A stretch of DNA of 17,779 nt from SOIV01 sp964435925 (GCA_964435925.1 CAYTBG010000058.1:1-17779), one strand, 5' to 3'. Positions 7,459 through 15,103 are shown, numbered from the stretch's first letter. Notes: a model not told the origin generated them from the sequence alone. Numbers and translations: made by a program.

Positions 7459-8715
7459 ATGGATTATGATGTTAAAGATTTGAAGCTTGCAGAAAAGGGG
7501 AAGCTTAAGATGGAATGGGCGGCAAGATTCATGCCTGTTCTTAATTTGATAGAAGAAAAAATTTCCAAAGAAAAGCCTCTCAAGGGAGTCAGGATTTCAG
7601 CTTGTTTGCACGTGACCAGTGAAACCGGCAACCTGATGAAAGCTTTAAAAAGGGGAGGAGCGGAAATAGCCCTTACCGCATCAAATCCTCTCAGCACCCA
7701 GGATGAGGTTGCTGCAGCACTGGTGAAGTATGATAGCGTCCCTGTTTTTGCCATAAAGGGAGAAGATAATAAGAGCTATTACAAGCATATCAATCAGGCT
7801 CTCGATCAAAAGCCCCAGATAACTATGGACGATGGGGCTGATCTTGTATCTACCTTGCATTCCCAAAGAAAAAACCTCCTTGAATATGTCATCGGAGGAA
7901 CAGAGGAAACAACTACAGGTGTGATTCGCCTTAAAAGCATGGCCAGGAATAAAGTCCTTCGTTATCCTATAATCGCGGTCAACGATGCCAGTACAAAACA
8001 TCTCTTTGATAACCGTTATGGAACAGGACAAAGTACAATAGACGGAATTCTCCGGGCGACAAATATTCTCTTAGCAGGAATAAATTTTGTAATCGCGGGT
8101 TACGGATGGTGCGGGCGCGGAATAGCTATGAGAGCAGAAGGAGAAGGAGCAAAGGTTATTATCTGCGAAGTGGATCATCTTAGAGCCTTAGAAGCTGTCA
8201 TGGATGGTTATCAGGTCATGCCTCTAAAAGAGGCAGCTAAGATCGGCGATGTATTTGTCACAACCACAGGAGACAGGGATGTTATAAACAGAGATCATTT
8301 CTCAAGAATGAAAGATGGAGCTGTTGTTGCCAATTCTGGCCATTTTAATGTCGAGATCGACATCGCAGCCTTGGCGAAGATGTCCCAAAAAAAGAGAAAA
8401 ATAAGAGATTTTGTCGATGAGTACAGCTTGAAGAGTGGAAGAAAAATTTATCTCCTGGCTGAAGGACGGTTGATCAACCTGTCTGCGGCAGAGGGGCATC
8501 CGGCCACGGTCATGGATATGAGCTTTGCCAACCAGGCCCTCAGTATTTTATACCTGAATAAAAAAGGGAAAAGCTTACAGAACGAAGTTTATGGGGTCCC
8601 GGAAAAAATCGATAATGAGATTGCCCGCTTGAAGCTTAAAGCTCTTGGAATAAAAATTGATAGACTCACTCCTGAACAGAAGAAATATCTTACTAGCTGG
8701 CAGGAAGGAACATAG
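7459..8715 (+). CDS. ahcY: Adenosylhomocysteinase (SAH hydrolase), short bacterial/archaeal type
   Basis: Splits S-adenosylhomocysteine into adenosine and homocysteine, relieving inhibition of methyltransferases. 418 residues from the chosen ATG; an in-frame ATG at 7447 would add four. The start MDYDVKDLKLAEKGKLKMEWA matches the family, and the GGAG at 7449-7452 favours it. Motifs in order: CLHVTSETG, ASNPLSTQDEVAAAL, GGTEETTTGVIRL, NDASTKHLFDNRYGTGQS, the NAD-binding AGYGWCGRGIA, NSGHFNVEID and AAEGHPATVMDMSFANQAL. It lacks the roughly 40-residue insertion of the long eukaryotic and proteobacterial forms. It lies 42 bp after metK. Its stop is one base from the stop of the opposing TPR gene. 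Confidence 0.96.
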   Translation: MDYDVKDLKLAEKGKLKMEWAARFMPVLNLIEEKISKEKPLKGVRISACLHVTSETGNLMKALKRGGAEIALTASNPLSTQDEVAAALVKYDSVPVFAIKGEDNKSYYKHINQALDQKPQITMDDGADLVSTLHSQRKNLLEYVIGGTEETTTGVIRLKSMARNKVLRYPIIAVNDASTKHLFDNRYGTGQSTIDGILRATNILLAGINFVIAGYGWCGRGIAMRAEGEGAKVIICEVDHLRALEAVMDGYQVMPLKEAAKIGDVFVTTTGDRDVINRDHFSRMKDGAVVANSGHFNVEIDIAALAKMSQKKRKIRDFVDEYSLKSGRKIYLLAEGRLINLSAAEGHPATVMDMSFANQALSILYLNKKGKSLQNEVYGVPEKIDNEIARLKLKALGIKIDRLTPEQKKYLTSWQEGT

Positions 8716-8716
8716 T

Positions 8717-9490
8717 TTATTTAATCAGTTTTAGGTATTGATCAATTTCCGCTTTCTTTGCAGAATCGGTGAATCTAGTTGAAATCTTTTCAAATATCTC
8801 CTTTGCCTTGTCGAAATCATTGTTTTTGAAATAAGCAACTGCAAGGTTGAAGTTGATATTAACATCCTTTTTTCTTGCATCCTCGCTGAGTGTCTCCAGG
8901 GCTATCTTGTAACTATCAATCGCCTTTACAAAGTCGTTTAAGCCCTCATATATAATACCCCTAAGGTTGTGAGCCATGACCATCCGTCTGTTTATCTCGA
9001 GAGCCTTCTCAACATGGTTCAAGGCCTCTTGAAGGTTGCCCTTTGTCATGTATATTCTTGCCAGGTTATAGTAGGAGTTATCCTTGGCTTTGTAGTTTTC
9101 ATCTGAAATAGCAATCCTGAACTCTTTCTCAGCTTGATCGAGGAGGCCCGTCTCCTGGTAAATAGCTCCGAGGGCGTTGTGGGCGTCGGTTAAAATGGGA
9201 TTGATCTTAAGACAATTTTGGAGATACTTAACGGATTCCTCGAAGTTTCCGTTCATTGAGTGTGATAAGCCGAGAGCATATAAGGCGAGATCATGGCGGG
9301 GGTTGAGATCGAGGACCCTGTTAAGAAATTTAATAGCTTCATCAACGATACCCTGGTTTAGGTAGAAGAGGCCCATATTATACTGGTATTGAAGATCATT
9401 ATTTCTTGCATCTTCAATTTTTTTCTGAGCCGAAGCACAAATAATAAAATTCAGGCAGATAAAAATGATAAATATTAATTTGTATCTCAT
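8717..9490 (-). CDS. Exported TPR-repeat protein
   Basis: 257 residues from the chosen start. A signal peptide runs LIFIIFICLNFIICASA, with likely cleavage at ASA-Q (21/22). Cys18 is preceded by F-I-I rather than a proper lipobox, so I do not call it a lipoprotein. Six TPR-like helical pairs fill the rest: about 32-65, 66-99, 100-133, 137-170, 171-204 and 209-242, with the usual pattern of small residues at positions 8 and 20 (for example GLFYLNQGIVDEAIKFL). The start at 9490 is preceded by AAAGGAG with 7-nt spacing, 4 nt after the gpsA stop; an ATG at 9520 would overlap gpsA by 26 bp. The PilF/PilW-like layout allows a role in pilus or envelope assembly, but nothing specific shows it. It is the last gene of the rimO-gpsA operon. 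Confidence 0.88.
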   Translation of the reverse strand: MRYKLIFIIFICLNFIICASAQKKIEDARNNDLQYQYNMGLFYLNQGIVDEAIKFLNRVLDLNPRHDLALYALGLSHSMNGNFEESVKYLQNCLKINPILTDAHNALGAIYQETGLLDQAEKEFRIAISDENYKAKDNSYYNLARIYMTKGNLQEALNHVEKALEINRRMVMAHNLRGIIYEGLNDFVKAIDSYKIALETLSEDARKKDVNINFNLAVAYFKNNDFDKAKEIFEKISTRFTDSAKKAEIDQYLKLIK

Positions 9491-9494
9491 TTTC

Positions 9495-10508
9495 TTACTC
9501 CTTTCGAATCTTGTATTCACTTTTCAGTTTTCTCATCATCAGGTCCTGAAGAGCAGCTCTGGGGTCTTTTTTCTTGTATAGCACTTGATAAATCTGCTCA
9601 CAGATAGGCATTTCAACTTTTTCCCTTTTCGCCAGTTCGTGAACACAAATAGTTGTGCTGATCCCTTCAGCCACCATTTTCATGGTGGAGACTATCTCTG
9701 AGAGAGCTTTTCCCTTCCCCAATTCATAGCCTGTATACCGGTTCCGGCTCAATTTTCCTGTACAGGTGAGGACAAGATCTCCGATGCCAGCTAATCCTGC
9801 GAAAGTCTCCATCCTAGCTCCTATTTTTACACCTAATCTTGTCACTTCCGCTATCCCTCTTGTTATTAAAGCTGCTATTGAATTACTGCCGAACTGGAGG
9901 GCATCTGAAATTCCAGCTGCTATGGCAATAACGTTCTTAATGGCTCCGGCAAGTTCCACTCCTATTATATCGTCAGACGTATAGGTGCGGAAAGTGTGGG
10001 ATGAGATAAGATGCTGGAGTTTTTTAGCCATTTCCTGATCTTTCGAAGCTAAGACTACTGCGGTGGGATGATGTTCGGCAACTTCCTTGGCGAAACTAGG
10101 ACCAGAAAGGACAGCAATTCTGGGAACAAAGAAAGGAGAAAATACTTCCTCCATCACCTCGCTCATCCTTTTTAGCGATTTCTCTTCTATCCCTTTTGTA
10201 AGGCTGATAATCATATGATTGGAAGAGAGATATGAAGCGAGCTCCTCATAAACCCCCCGGCAGAATTTGGATGGGACGACGATGAAAACAATGTCTGAAG
10301 ATGCCACAGCTTCTTTCATGTCATTGAAAAAGGAAACTGAAGGAGGAAAGACAAATCCTGGCAAAAAATTTCGGTTTCTTTTATACCGCAGCGCTTCTTC
10401 ATAAACATCTTTCTCTCTTATCCAGAGCTTGGTTTTGATGTTCAGGCGGCCAAGATGAAGAGAAAGAGCACTTCCCCAGCTGCCGCCACCAATAACACTT
10501 GCTTTCAT
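9495..10508 (-). CDS. gpsA: NAD(P)H-dependent glycerol-3-phosphate dehydrogenase
   Basis: Reduces dihydroxyacetone phosphate to sn-glycerol-3-phosphate, the backbone for phospholipids. 337 residues, normal length. The dinucleotide-binding fold opens with SVIGGGSWGSALSLHL (4-19); SLTKGIE (102-108) and SGPSFAKEVA (135-144) follow. The catalytic Lys is K191 in ELAGAIKNVIAIAAGI. The C-terminal domain carries SIAALITRGIAEVTRLG, FAGLAGIGDLVLTCTG (236-251) and the substrate-site RNR (255-257). Its ATG overlaps the plsY stop by 4 bp, so G3P synthesis and its acylation are coded together. The TPR gene follows 4 bp downstream. Confidence 0.97.
   Translation of the reverse strand: MKASVIGGGSWGSALSLHLGRLNIKTKLWIREKDVYEEALRYKRNRNFLPGFVFPPSVSFFNDMKEAVASSDIVFIVVPSKFCRGVYEELASYLSSNHMIISLTKGIEEKSLKRMSEVMEEVFSPFFVPRIAVLSGPSFAKEVAEHHPTAVVLASKDQEMAKKLQHLISSHTFRTYTSDDIIGVELAGAIKNVIAIAAGISDALQFGSNSIAALITRGIAEVTRLGVKIGARMETFAGLAGIGDLVLTCTGKLSRNRYTGYELGKGKALSEIVSTMKMVAEGISTTICVHELAKREKVEMPICEQIYQVLYKKKDPRAALQDLMMRKLKSEYKIRKE
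9498..9504 (-). promoter_or_regulatory. Ribosome binding site of the TPR gene
   Basis: Minus-strand AAAGGAG, 7 nt before the ATG at 9490, lying in the last codons of gpsA. It supports the shorter TPR start that begins directly at the signal peptide. Confidence 0.65.
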
Positions 10509-11095
10509 CTTATTTTCTCTCCTAATTTCCTTTCTTTCCCTTGAACGAGTCTTTCAATGTTATCCCTGTGCATCAACATGATTAAAAAGAAAAGCGCGAA
10601 ACTCAAGTAGGCAATTTCAGCTTCTACGTTGAAAAGAAATATAAAGATGGGATAACTCAGAGTAGCAAGGAGAGAGCCCAAGGAAACATACCGGCTCGTT
10701 CTACTAACGATTAAAAATATAGCCAGACAGAGTAGAAAAGGCTTGAAAGCCAAAATAGAATAGGCACCAAACGTGGTTGCTACTCCTTTTCCGCCTTTAA
10801 ACTTTATATACACGGGGAAACAGTGCCCTAAAACCGCTAAAAACCCGCAAATCAAGGCAAATTGTTTATCCTGAAAAAATTTCAACGCAAAAAAAACAGG
10901 GAGAAATCCTTTGAGAAAATCTATAACCAAGACCGGAAAAGCAAACTTCCATCCTTTAAGGCGAAGTAAATTTGTGGCACCCGTGCTATGACTTCCAAAG
11001 TTACGGATATCTTTTTTTTCACTGATGTAAAAGAAGATATACCCCATCGGGATGGATCCGAGAAGATAAGAGAGGATGGCAAGAATTATTTTCAT
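10505..11095 (-). CDS. plsY: Acyl-phosphate:glycerol-3-phosphate acyltransferase
   Basis: Integral membrane enzyme that moves an acyl group from acyl-phosphate to G3P, the first committed step of phospholipid synthesis in most bacteria. 196 residues with about five to seven hydrophobic helices. Family motifs are all found: LGSIPMGY (12-19), RNFGSHSTGATNLLR (31-45), LGHCFPVYIKFKGGKGVAT (89-107) and HRDNIERL (176-183). The second motif is usually GSGNxGATN or GSGSTGATN; here the third residue is His (GSHSTGATN), an unusual exchange in a conserved loop. The partner plsX, which makes acyl-phosphate, is not in the window. Overlaps of 4 bp with both gpsA and thpR indicate tight coupling. Confidence 0.95.
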   Translation of the reverse strand: MKIILAILSYLLGSIPMGYIFFYISEKKDIRNFGSHSTGATNLLRLKGWKFAFPVLVIDFLKGFLPVFFALKFFQDKQFALICGFLAVLGHCFPVYIKFKGGKGVATTFGAYSILAFKPFLLCLAIFLIVSRTSRYVSLGSLLATLSYPIFIFLFNVEAEIAYLSFALFFLIMLMHRDNIERLVQGKERKLGEKIR

Positions 11096-11649
11096 TTAAG
11101 TTCGAATTCAGAAAGAATAGAGTACTCGGCTCCCGTAGGCTTGAGAGTACTCTGGATAAAGCTGATTTTTTCTACTTTCATTTCTCCAAAATTTCTATCT
11201 CTGTATTTTTCAAGGAGCGAGAGAGTTTCTTTTATGTTAAATAAACTTTTGATTCTTCCAAGCGTCAGGTGCGCGTGAAATTTTCGCTTCTCTCTTGGAA
11301 AACCCAATTTTTCAAGCTCTCCTTCCAATTGAGCTTGCAGGGCAGTAAGAGTTTCTTCTTCTTCGATTCCAACCCAGAGCACCCTTGGATTCTTCATCCC
11401 TGAGGGGAAGGAGCCTGTCCCTTTAAATTTCATGGAAAAAGAATCATATTTTTTTGAAATCATCTTCAAGACATTTTCTATCTCTGGAACTTTCTCTCTG
11501 CTGATCTCACCCAAGAACTTAAAAGTAAGATGCATTCCTTTATGCCTGACCCACTTGATATTTTTATGTCCTTTATCCAGCTCTTCAATAAGAAGGGAGA
11601 GAGCTTTTTTGATCTCCGGATCAAGGTTAATGGCGATAAAAGTTCTCAT
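11092..11649 (-). CDS. thpR: RNA 2',3'-cyclic phosphodiesterase (2H family, LigT/ThpR)
   Basis: A 185-residue member of the 2H phosphoesterase superfamily. The two catalytic HxTx motifs are HLTF at 40-43 and HLTL at 127-130 (within FHAHLTLGRI). The N-terminus MRTFIAINLDPEIK and the middle FPSGMKNPRVLWVGIE match the bacterial/archaeal ThpR family. The family opens 2',3'-cyclic phosphate ends of RNA and can ligate tRNA halves in vitro; the in vivo role is unsettled. It sits between cinA and plsY with 4-bp overlaps on both sides. cinA, pgpA and thpR are often neighbours in bacteria. Confidence 0.95.
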   Translation of the reverse strand: MRTFIAINLDPEIKKALSLLIEELDKGHKNIKWVRHKGMHLTFKFLGEISREKVPEIENVLKMISKKYDSFSMKFKGTGSFPSGMKNPRVLWVGIEEEETLTALQAQLEGELEKLGFPREKRKFHAHLTLGRIKSLFNIKETLSLLEKYRDRNFGEMKVEKISFIQSTLKPTGAEYSILSEFELK

Positions 11650-12926
11650 TTCAGGTCTCTTTTCTTTTTTTTGTTTTTAGCAAGATACCTTCGCACCATG
11701 TCCAGAGCTTTTTGACTGGACTGATATTTTATATTATCCCGATTTCCCAGAAAGAGATTCTTTTTCAATTCTGATCCCTTATCCCAGGCCAGGGCGACAT
11801 AGACAAGGCCTACTGGTTTCTCTGGAGTTCCGCCCGTGGGACCTGCTATTCCGGTTACAGCAAGGCCGAGGCTTGACCGTGCTTTTTCCCTTATTCCTTG
11901 GGCCATAGCTTCAGCAACTTGAGAGCTGACTGCTCCGTATTTTTCGATCAAAGACGGGGAAACACCTAAGGCGTTGATTTTTGCTTCATTGCTGTAGGCT
12001 ACTACTCCTTGTAAAAAATAATCCGAACTTCCGGAAACATCTGTCAAACGATGACCAAGAAGGCCTCCGGTACAGGATTCGGCCACAGCTAGAGTTCTTT
12101 TATTGAGTCGCAAAAGATTTCCAACAACTTCCTCAAGTTCTTCACCGGAAGCCGAGAAGACATTCTCTTTGAGCCTTTCCAGTATATTTTTTTCCAATTT
12201 TTGTATTCTCTCGTCTGCCTGTTCCTGACTTTTTTTAGAATGACTGCTAAGATGGATTTCAATCTGGCCTGGATGGGCGAGAGTAGTCAGTCTGAGATAA
12301 GGACCATCAGGATAGAGATCCAGGATGAGGGTTTCTATCTTGGATTCAGTCAATGCTGTGATTTTTAAGACCTTGCGGGCCGTGTAATCTGTCTTGAATT
12401 CTTGAAGATGCGGATATACTGACTCATCGAACATTAGTTTGAGTTCATGGGGAGGTCCGGGGAGAAGTATTATTTTATTCGATCCTGTATCGAGCCAAAG
12501 GCCTGGGGCTGTGCCGTTTCTGTTTTCAAGAATTTCTGCTCCGTCGATAACATAAGATTGCTTTTTGTTTACTGGGGGCATAGAGAGTCCTCGACGTTTA
12601 AACCTTCCCTTTATTTTTTGGAGAAGTTCTTTGTTGAAAATGAGCTTTCGCTCAAGGGCTGTGGCGAAAGCCTCTCGAGTTCTATCATCTTGGGTCGGAC
12701 CAAGGCCACCCATGGCTATAATGATATCTGTGCGGGAAAAGGCCTGTTTGATAGAGAGGACAAGATCATCCCAGTCATCTCCAACTATTGTCTTATAAGA
12801 AACTTCCATTCCAAGGTCGTTCAGACGCTCTGTAAGGAAGAGGGAATTGGTATCCTGGAAGTATGGGGTGAGAAGTTCTGATCCTACGGCCATTATCTCG
12901 ATTTTAAGATCTTTCTTAGCGTTCAT
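11646..12926 (-). CDS. cinA: CinA-like protein: MoaB/MogA-like COG1058 domain fused to PncC-type nicotinamide-nucleotide amidase
   Basis: A two-domain protein of 426 residues, normal for full-length CinA. The N-terminal molybdopterin-binding-like domain (about 8-180) shows IMAVGSELL, AMGGLGPTQDDRTREA (71-86) and LLPGPPHEL (154-162); in characterised members it acts as an ADP-ribose/NAD-related pyrophosphatase. The C-terminal amidase domain (about 265-420) shows LAVAESCTGGLLGHRLT (279-295) and TGIAGPTGGTPEKPVGLVYVA (358-378), matching PncC, which deamidates nicotinamide mononucleotide in NAD salvage. It follows pgpA by 17 bp, the only real gap in the upper part of the operon. No Shine-Dalgarno sequence is obvious. 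Its stop overlaps thpR by 4 bp. Confidence 0.95.
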   Translation of the reverse strand: MNAKKDLKIEIMAVGSELLTPYFQDTNSLFLTERLNDLGMEVSYKTIVGDDWDDLVLSIKQAFSRTDIIIAMGGLGPTQDDRTREAFATALERKLIFNKELLQKIKGRFKRRGLSMPPVNKKQSYVIDGAEILENRNGTAPGLWLDTGSNKIILLPGPPHELKLMFDESVYPHLQEFKTDYTARKVLKITALTESKIETLILDLYPDGPYLRLTTLAHPGQIEIHLSSHSKKSQEQADERIQKLEKNILERLKENVFSASGEELEEVVGNLLRLNKRTLAVAESCTGGLLGHRLTDVSGSSDYFLQGVVAYSNEAKINALGVSPSLIEKYGAVSSQVAEAMAQGIREKARSSLGLAVTGIAGPTGGTPEKPVGLVYVALAWDKGSELKKNLFLGNRDNIKYQSSQKALDMVRRYLAKNKKKKRDLK

Positions 12927-12943
12927 ATTTAAAGAAAGTAGAA

Positions 12944-13402
12944 TTATAAAAGCAAGTAGAGATTAATGATCACTCCTGCATAAACCGCAGCCACAAGGTC
13001 ATCCATAACGATTCCCCATCCTTCTGGGAGCGTCTCAACTTTTTTTATGGGAAAGGGTTTAATAATATCAAAGATGCGGAAAAGGAGGAAGCAGGAAAGA
13101 AGCGGAAGCCAGCCTGTGCCCCAGGATTCTCCTATCCGGAAGAGAACAAGAAGCTGGCCGAATGCTTCATCGATCACTATCCTCCGGGGATCATGCATTT
13201 TTAGTTCTAATGAATATTTTGTGGAGGTAAAAATACCCACTGAAAACAGAAGGAAGAGCAGCAAAAGGTAAAAGGGCCAGCTTAAACTATGAAGGTAGAA
13301 TTTATAAAGCAGAACTACAATCAGGCTTGTTAAAGTTCCCGGAGCAACCGGAAAGTATCCGACTCCGAAAAATGTCGCAATGATTTTTGATAAAGATTTC
13401 AT
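12944..13402 (-). CDS. pgpA: Phosphatidylglycerophosphatase A
   Basis: Removes the phosphate from phosphatidylglycerophosphate to give phosphatidylglycerol. A small membrane protein of 152 residues with about four hydrophobic segments. Conserved PgpA stretches are present: IATFFGVGYFPVAPGTLTSL (8-27), DPRRIVIDEAFGQLL (71-85, with the acidic DE), FRIFDIIKPFPI (108-119) and GWGIVMDDLVAAVYAG (128-143). The ATG overlaps the rimO stop by 4 bp, and cinA follows 17 bp on. Together with plsY and gpsA in the same operon, it supplies steps at both ends of phosphatidylglycerol synthesis. Confidence 0.95.
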   Translation of the reverse strand: MKSLSKIIATFFGVGYFPVAPGTLTSLIVVLLYKFYLHSLSWPFYLLLLFLLFSVGIFTSTKYSLELKMHDPRRIVIDEAFGQLLVLFRIGESWGTGWLPLLSCFLLFRIFDIIKPFPIKKVETLPEGWGIVMDDLVAAVYAGVIINLYLLL

Positions 13403-14712
13403 TTAGCAAGTCTTCCGTATAAATCATATACATCCCCACCTGTGATTTCAACCTTTTGAATTGTGTTAACCACTTTTTCCCATTTTCCTGGGGCGTCGAT
13501 GAGAATCATGCCGTCGACTTCAGGAGCCTGGAATTTCCCCCGTCCAATCAATATATCGGGATTTTCTTTAGTGATTCCTTCGATCAAGACGTCAAGGCGC
13601 TGATTTAAGTATTTTTTGTTGTTCTCGAAAGATATCTCTGACTGAATTGCCATAATTTTATCTCTTCTTTTATTCTTCATGCTTTCTTTGACGGGATCTC
13701 CGAAGTCGAAACAATCAGTTCCCTCCTCTTTTGAATAAGTAAAGACTCCTAAATGATCAAATCTGGCTTCTTGAACAAATTTTTCCAGATCCTCGAATTC
13801 TTTCTTGCCTTCACCCGGGAACCCGACCACAAGAGATGTCCGGAGAGCAATATCAGGAAGTTTTTCCCTTGATTTTTGGATGAGTTTAAGCGCTCTCCTT
13901 CCGTCCATCCCTCTTTTCATTTTTTTTATAATCTTCGAGTCAGAGTGCTGAAAAGGAATATCAAGATAAGAGCAGATTCTCTCCTCCTGCATTACTCCTA
14001 AAAGGGAGTCGCTTATTTCTTCGGGATACCCATAAAGGATGCGGATCCACTCGATTCCTTTAATGTTCAGAAGCTCTTTAAGGAGGAGGGATAAGCCGTC
14101 TTCCAGGCCCTGATCGCGACCAAAGTAAGTTGTGTCCTGGGAGATTATGTTTATTTCCTTCACTCCCAGAGAAGAAAGTTTTTCGACTTCCTTGAGAATA
14201 GATGAAATCGAGCGAGATCGGTAAGGGCCCTTTATAAGAGGGATAGCGCAGAAAGAGCACTCGTGCGAACATCCTTCGGATATTTTGACATAAGCCCAAG
14301 ATGGAGGCGTTTGGATATAGCGAGGGGAGGTATGATCATACAGAAAGCAATGCTGAGATTTTTTAAATGGTTTTCCCTCGATCGCCTGGACTATTTTATC
14401 GAAGTCATTAACTCCCAACCAGGCATCGATTTCAGGATATTTTTTCAGCAAGCGCTCTTTATATCTTTCGACATAACACCCCACAGCAACGGTTTTTTTT
14501 CCTTTTTTTTTTAAAGCGACAGCTTCTTTAAGGGCATTGCGTGCTTCTTGCTTGGCAGGTTCAATGAACCCGCAAGTGTTGAAAATTACTATATCGGCCT
14601 CTGCTGGGTCGGTGACAAATGTATACTCCGCTTTATCCAGATAGCCCAGCATCACTTCGCTGTCAACAAGGTTTTTCGCACAGCCAAAACTTATAAGAGC
14701 TACTTTTTCCAT
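13399..14712 (-). CDS. rimO: Ribosomal protein S12 (uS12) methylthiotransferase, radical SAM
   Basis: Adds a methylthio group to a conserved Asp of ribosomal protein S12. 437 residues. The N-terminal MTTase domain has the three Cys ligands of the auxiliary 4Fe-4S cluster at C11 (ISFGCAKNLVDSE), C47 (FNTCGF) and C79 (VGCYVERY). The radical-SAM motif CxxxCxxC is at C148, C152 and C155 (SEGCSHECSFCAIP). A TRAM-like domain closes the chain from about 370. ISFGCAKNLVDSE and the GPYRSRS stretch identify RimO rather than MiaB. It is first in the seven-gene operon. No Shine-Dalgarno sequence precedes the ATG, and a possible -10 box lies only 9 nt upstream. The enzyme uses SAM, whose synthetase metK lies elsewhere in the window. 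Confidence 0.97.
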   Translation of the reverse strand: MEKVALISFGCAKNLVDSEVMLGYLDKAEYTFVTDPAEADIVIFNTCGFIEPAKQEARNALKEAVALKKKGKKTVAVGCYVERYKERLLKKYPEIDAWLGVNDFDKIVQAIEGKPFKKSQHCFLYDHTSPRYIQTPPSWAYVKISEGCSHECSFCAIPLIKGPYRSRSISSILKEVEKLSSLGVKEINIISQDTTYFGRDQGLEDGLSLLLKELLNIKGIEWIRILYGYPEEISDSLLGVMQEERICSYLDIPFQHSDSKIIKKMKRGMDGRRALKLIQKSREKLPDIALRTSLVVGFPGEGKKEFEDLEKFVQEARFDHLGVFTYSKEEGTDCFDFGDPVKESMKNKRRDKIMAIQSEISFENNKKYLNQRLDVLIEGITKENPDILIGRGKFQAPEVDGMILIDAPGKWEKVVNTIQKVEITGGDVYDLYGRLAK

Positions 14713-14721
14713 GAGGCATAA

Positions 14722-14750
14722 ATTGTAATTCGTAAGCCGCGAATAGTAAA
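14722..14750 (-). promoter_or_regulatory. Candidate promoter of the rimO operon, close to the start codon
   Basis: Minus strand: TTTACT (14750-14745), a 17-bp spacer and TACAAT (14727-14722), matching consensus at four and five of six positions. The -10 box ends 9 nt before the rimO ATG, so transcription would begin within about 1-3 nt of the start codon. The lack of a Shine-Dalgarno sequence fits this. A second, poorer option uses TTGACC at 14788-14783. Confidence 0.4.
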
Positions 14751-14773
14751 CAACATTCAGTAATTAATTAGGC

Positions 14774-14811
14774 TTGTTTAAAGGTCAAGTGATTGTTTAA
14801 AAGTATGGTGA
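14774..14811. repeat. Tandem direct repeat, two 19-bp units
   Basis: Unit 1 is TTGTTTAAAGGTCAAGTGA (14774-14792) and unit 2 is TTGTTTAAAAGTATGGTGA (14793-14811). They are directly adjacent and about 79% identical. They lie 62-99 bp upstream of the rimO ATG and could be paired protein-binding sites or a chance duplication. Confidence 0.5.
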
Positions 14812-14815
14812 TTAG

Positions 14816-14884
14816 ATGTCATTGTGAGGAGCGCATAAGATTATTCGCATGTCATTGCGAGCCTCGAAGAGGCGAAGCAATCTC
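14816..14884 (+). repeat. Two REP-like units in direct orientation
   Basis: A degenerate unit starting ATGTCATTGTGAGGAGCG (14816-14833) is followed by a full unit, ATGTCATTGCGAGCC to GAAGCAATCTC (14849-14884). The full unit holds a perfect hairpin, GCCTC-GAA-GAGGC (14861-14873). This belongs to the dispersed GTCATTGCGAG...GCAATCTC repeats known from many environmental bacterial genomes. Confidence 0.75.
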
Positions 14885-14915
14885 ATCGTTTTTTTTGTAG
14901 GAGTTTGATTCAAAT

Positions 14916-15103
14916 AAGGGGACGTTCCCTTAGGTACCACCCTAAAAAGAAGGGGGTTTTAGCTCAGATACAACCCTAATCCCTAATCCGAGTCACAAAT
15001 ATTCGAAAACTAAGAAAGGAAAGGACATTCTCTGAGGCGCAATCCTATTTGCAAAGATTCAATCAAATAATCAAAGGGGTGGTACTTTGGGGAACGTCCC
15101 TTA
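14916..15103. repeat. 188-bp element bounded by 28-bp imperfect inverted repeats (MITE/REPIN-like)
   Basis: The left arm is 14916-14943 and the right arm 15076-15103. In matched orientation the arms share GGGACGTTCCC and GTACCACCC exactly, with a few mismatches at the edges. The 132-bp interior has no reading frame of note. The right arm includes the TAA of asnS (15103-15101), so the element abuts or supplies the stop codon. No clear target-site duplication was found. The AGGGGAC core recalls the repeats near 5924-6170, but the families may be distinct. Confidence 0.65.

Larger units (their letters stand above)
14713..15100 (-). other. Repeat-rich intergenic region between rimO and asnS
   Basis: 388 bp with no gene. 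From left to right: a candidate rimO promoter (14722-14750), a 19-bp tandem repeat (14774-14811), two REP-like units (14816-14884), and an inverted-repeat element (14916-15103) whose right arm includes the asnS stop codon. No tRNA or RNA gene is evident. Confidence 0.75.

Noticed and set aside
7681..8031. 116-codon minus-strand open frame, and another at 6622-6957
   Set aside because: Antisense to ahcY and metK; Cys/Phe/Ile-rich translations of no recognisable kind.
12447..12881. 144-codon plus-strand open frame
   Set aside because: Antisense to cinA, which has full-length conserved motifs; no family resemblance in the opposite frame.
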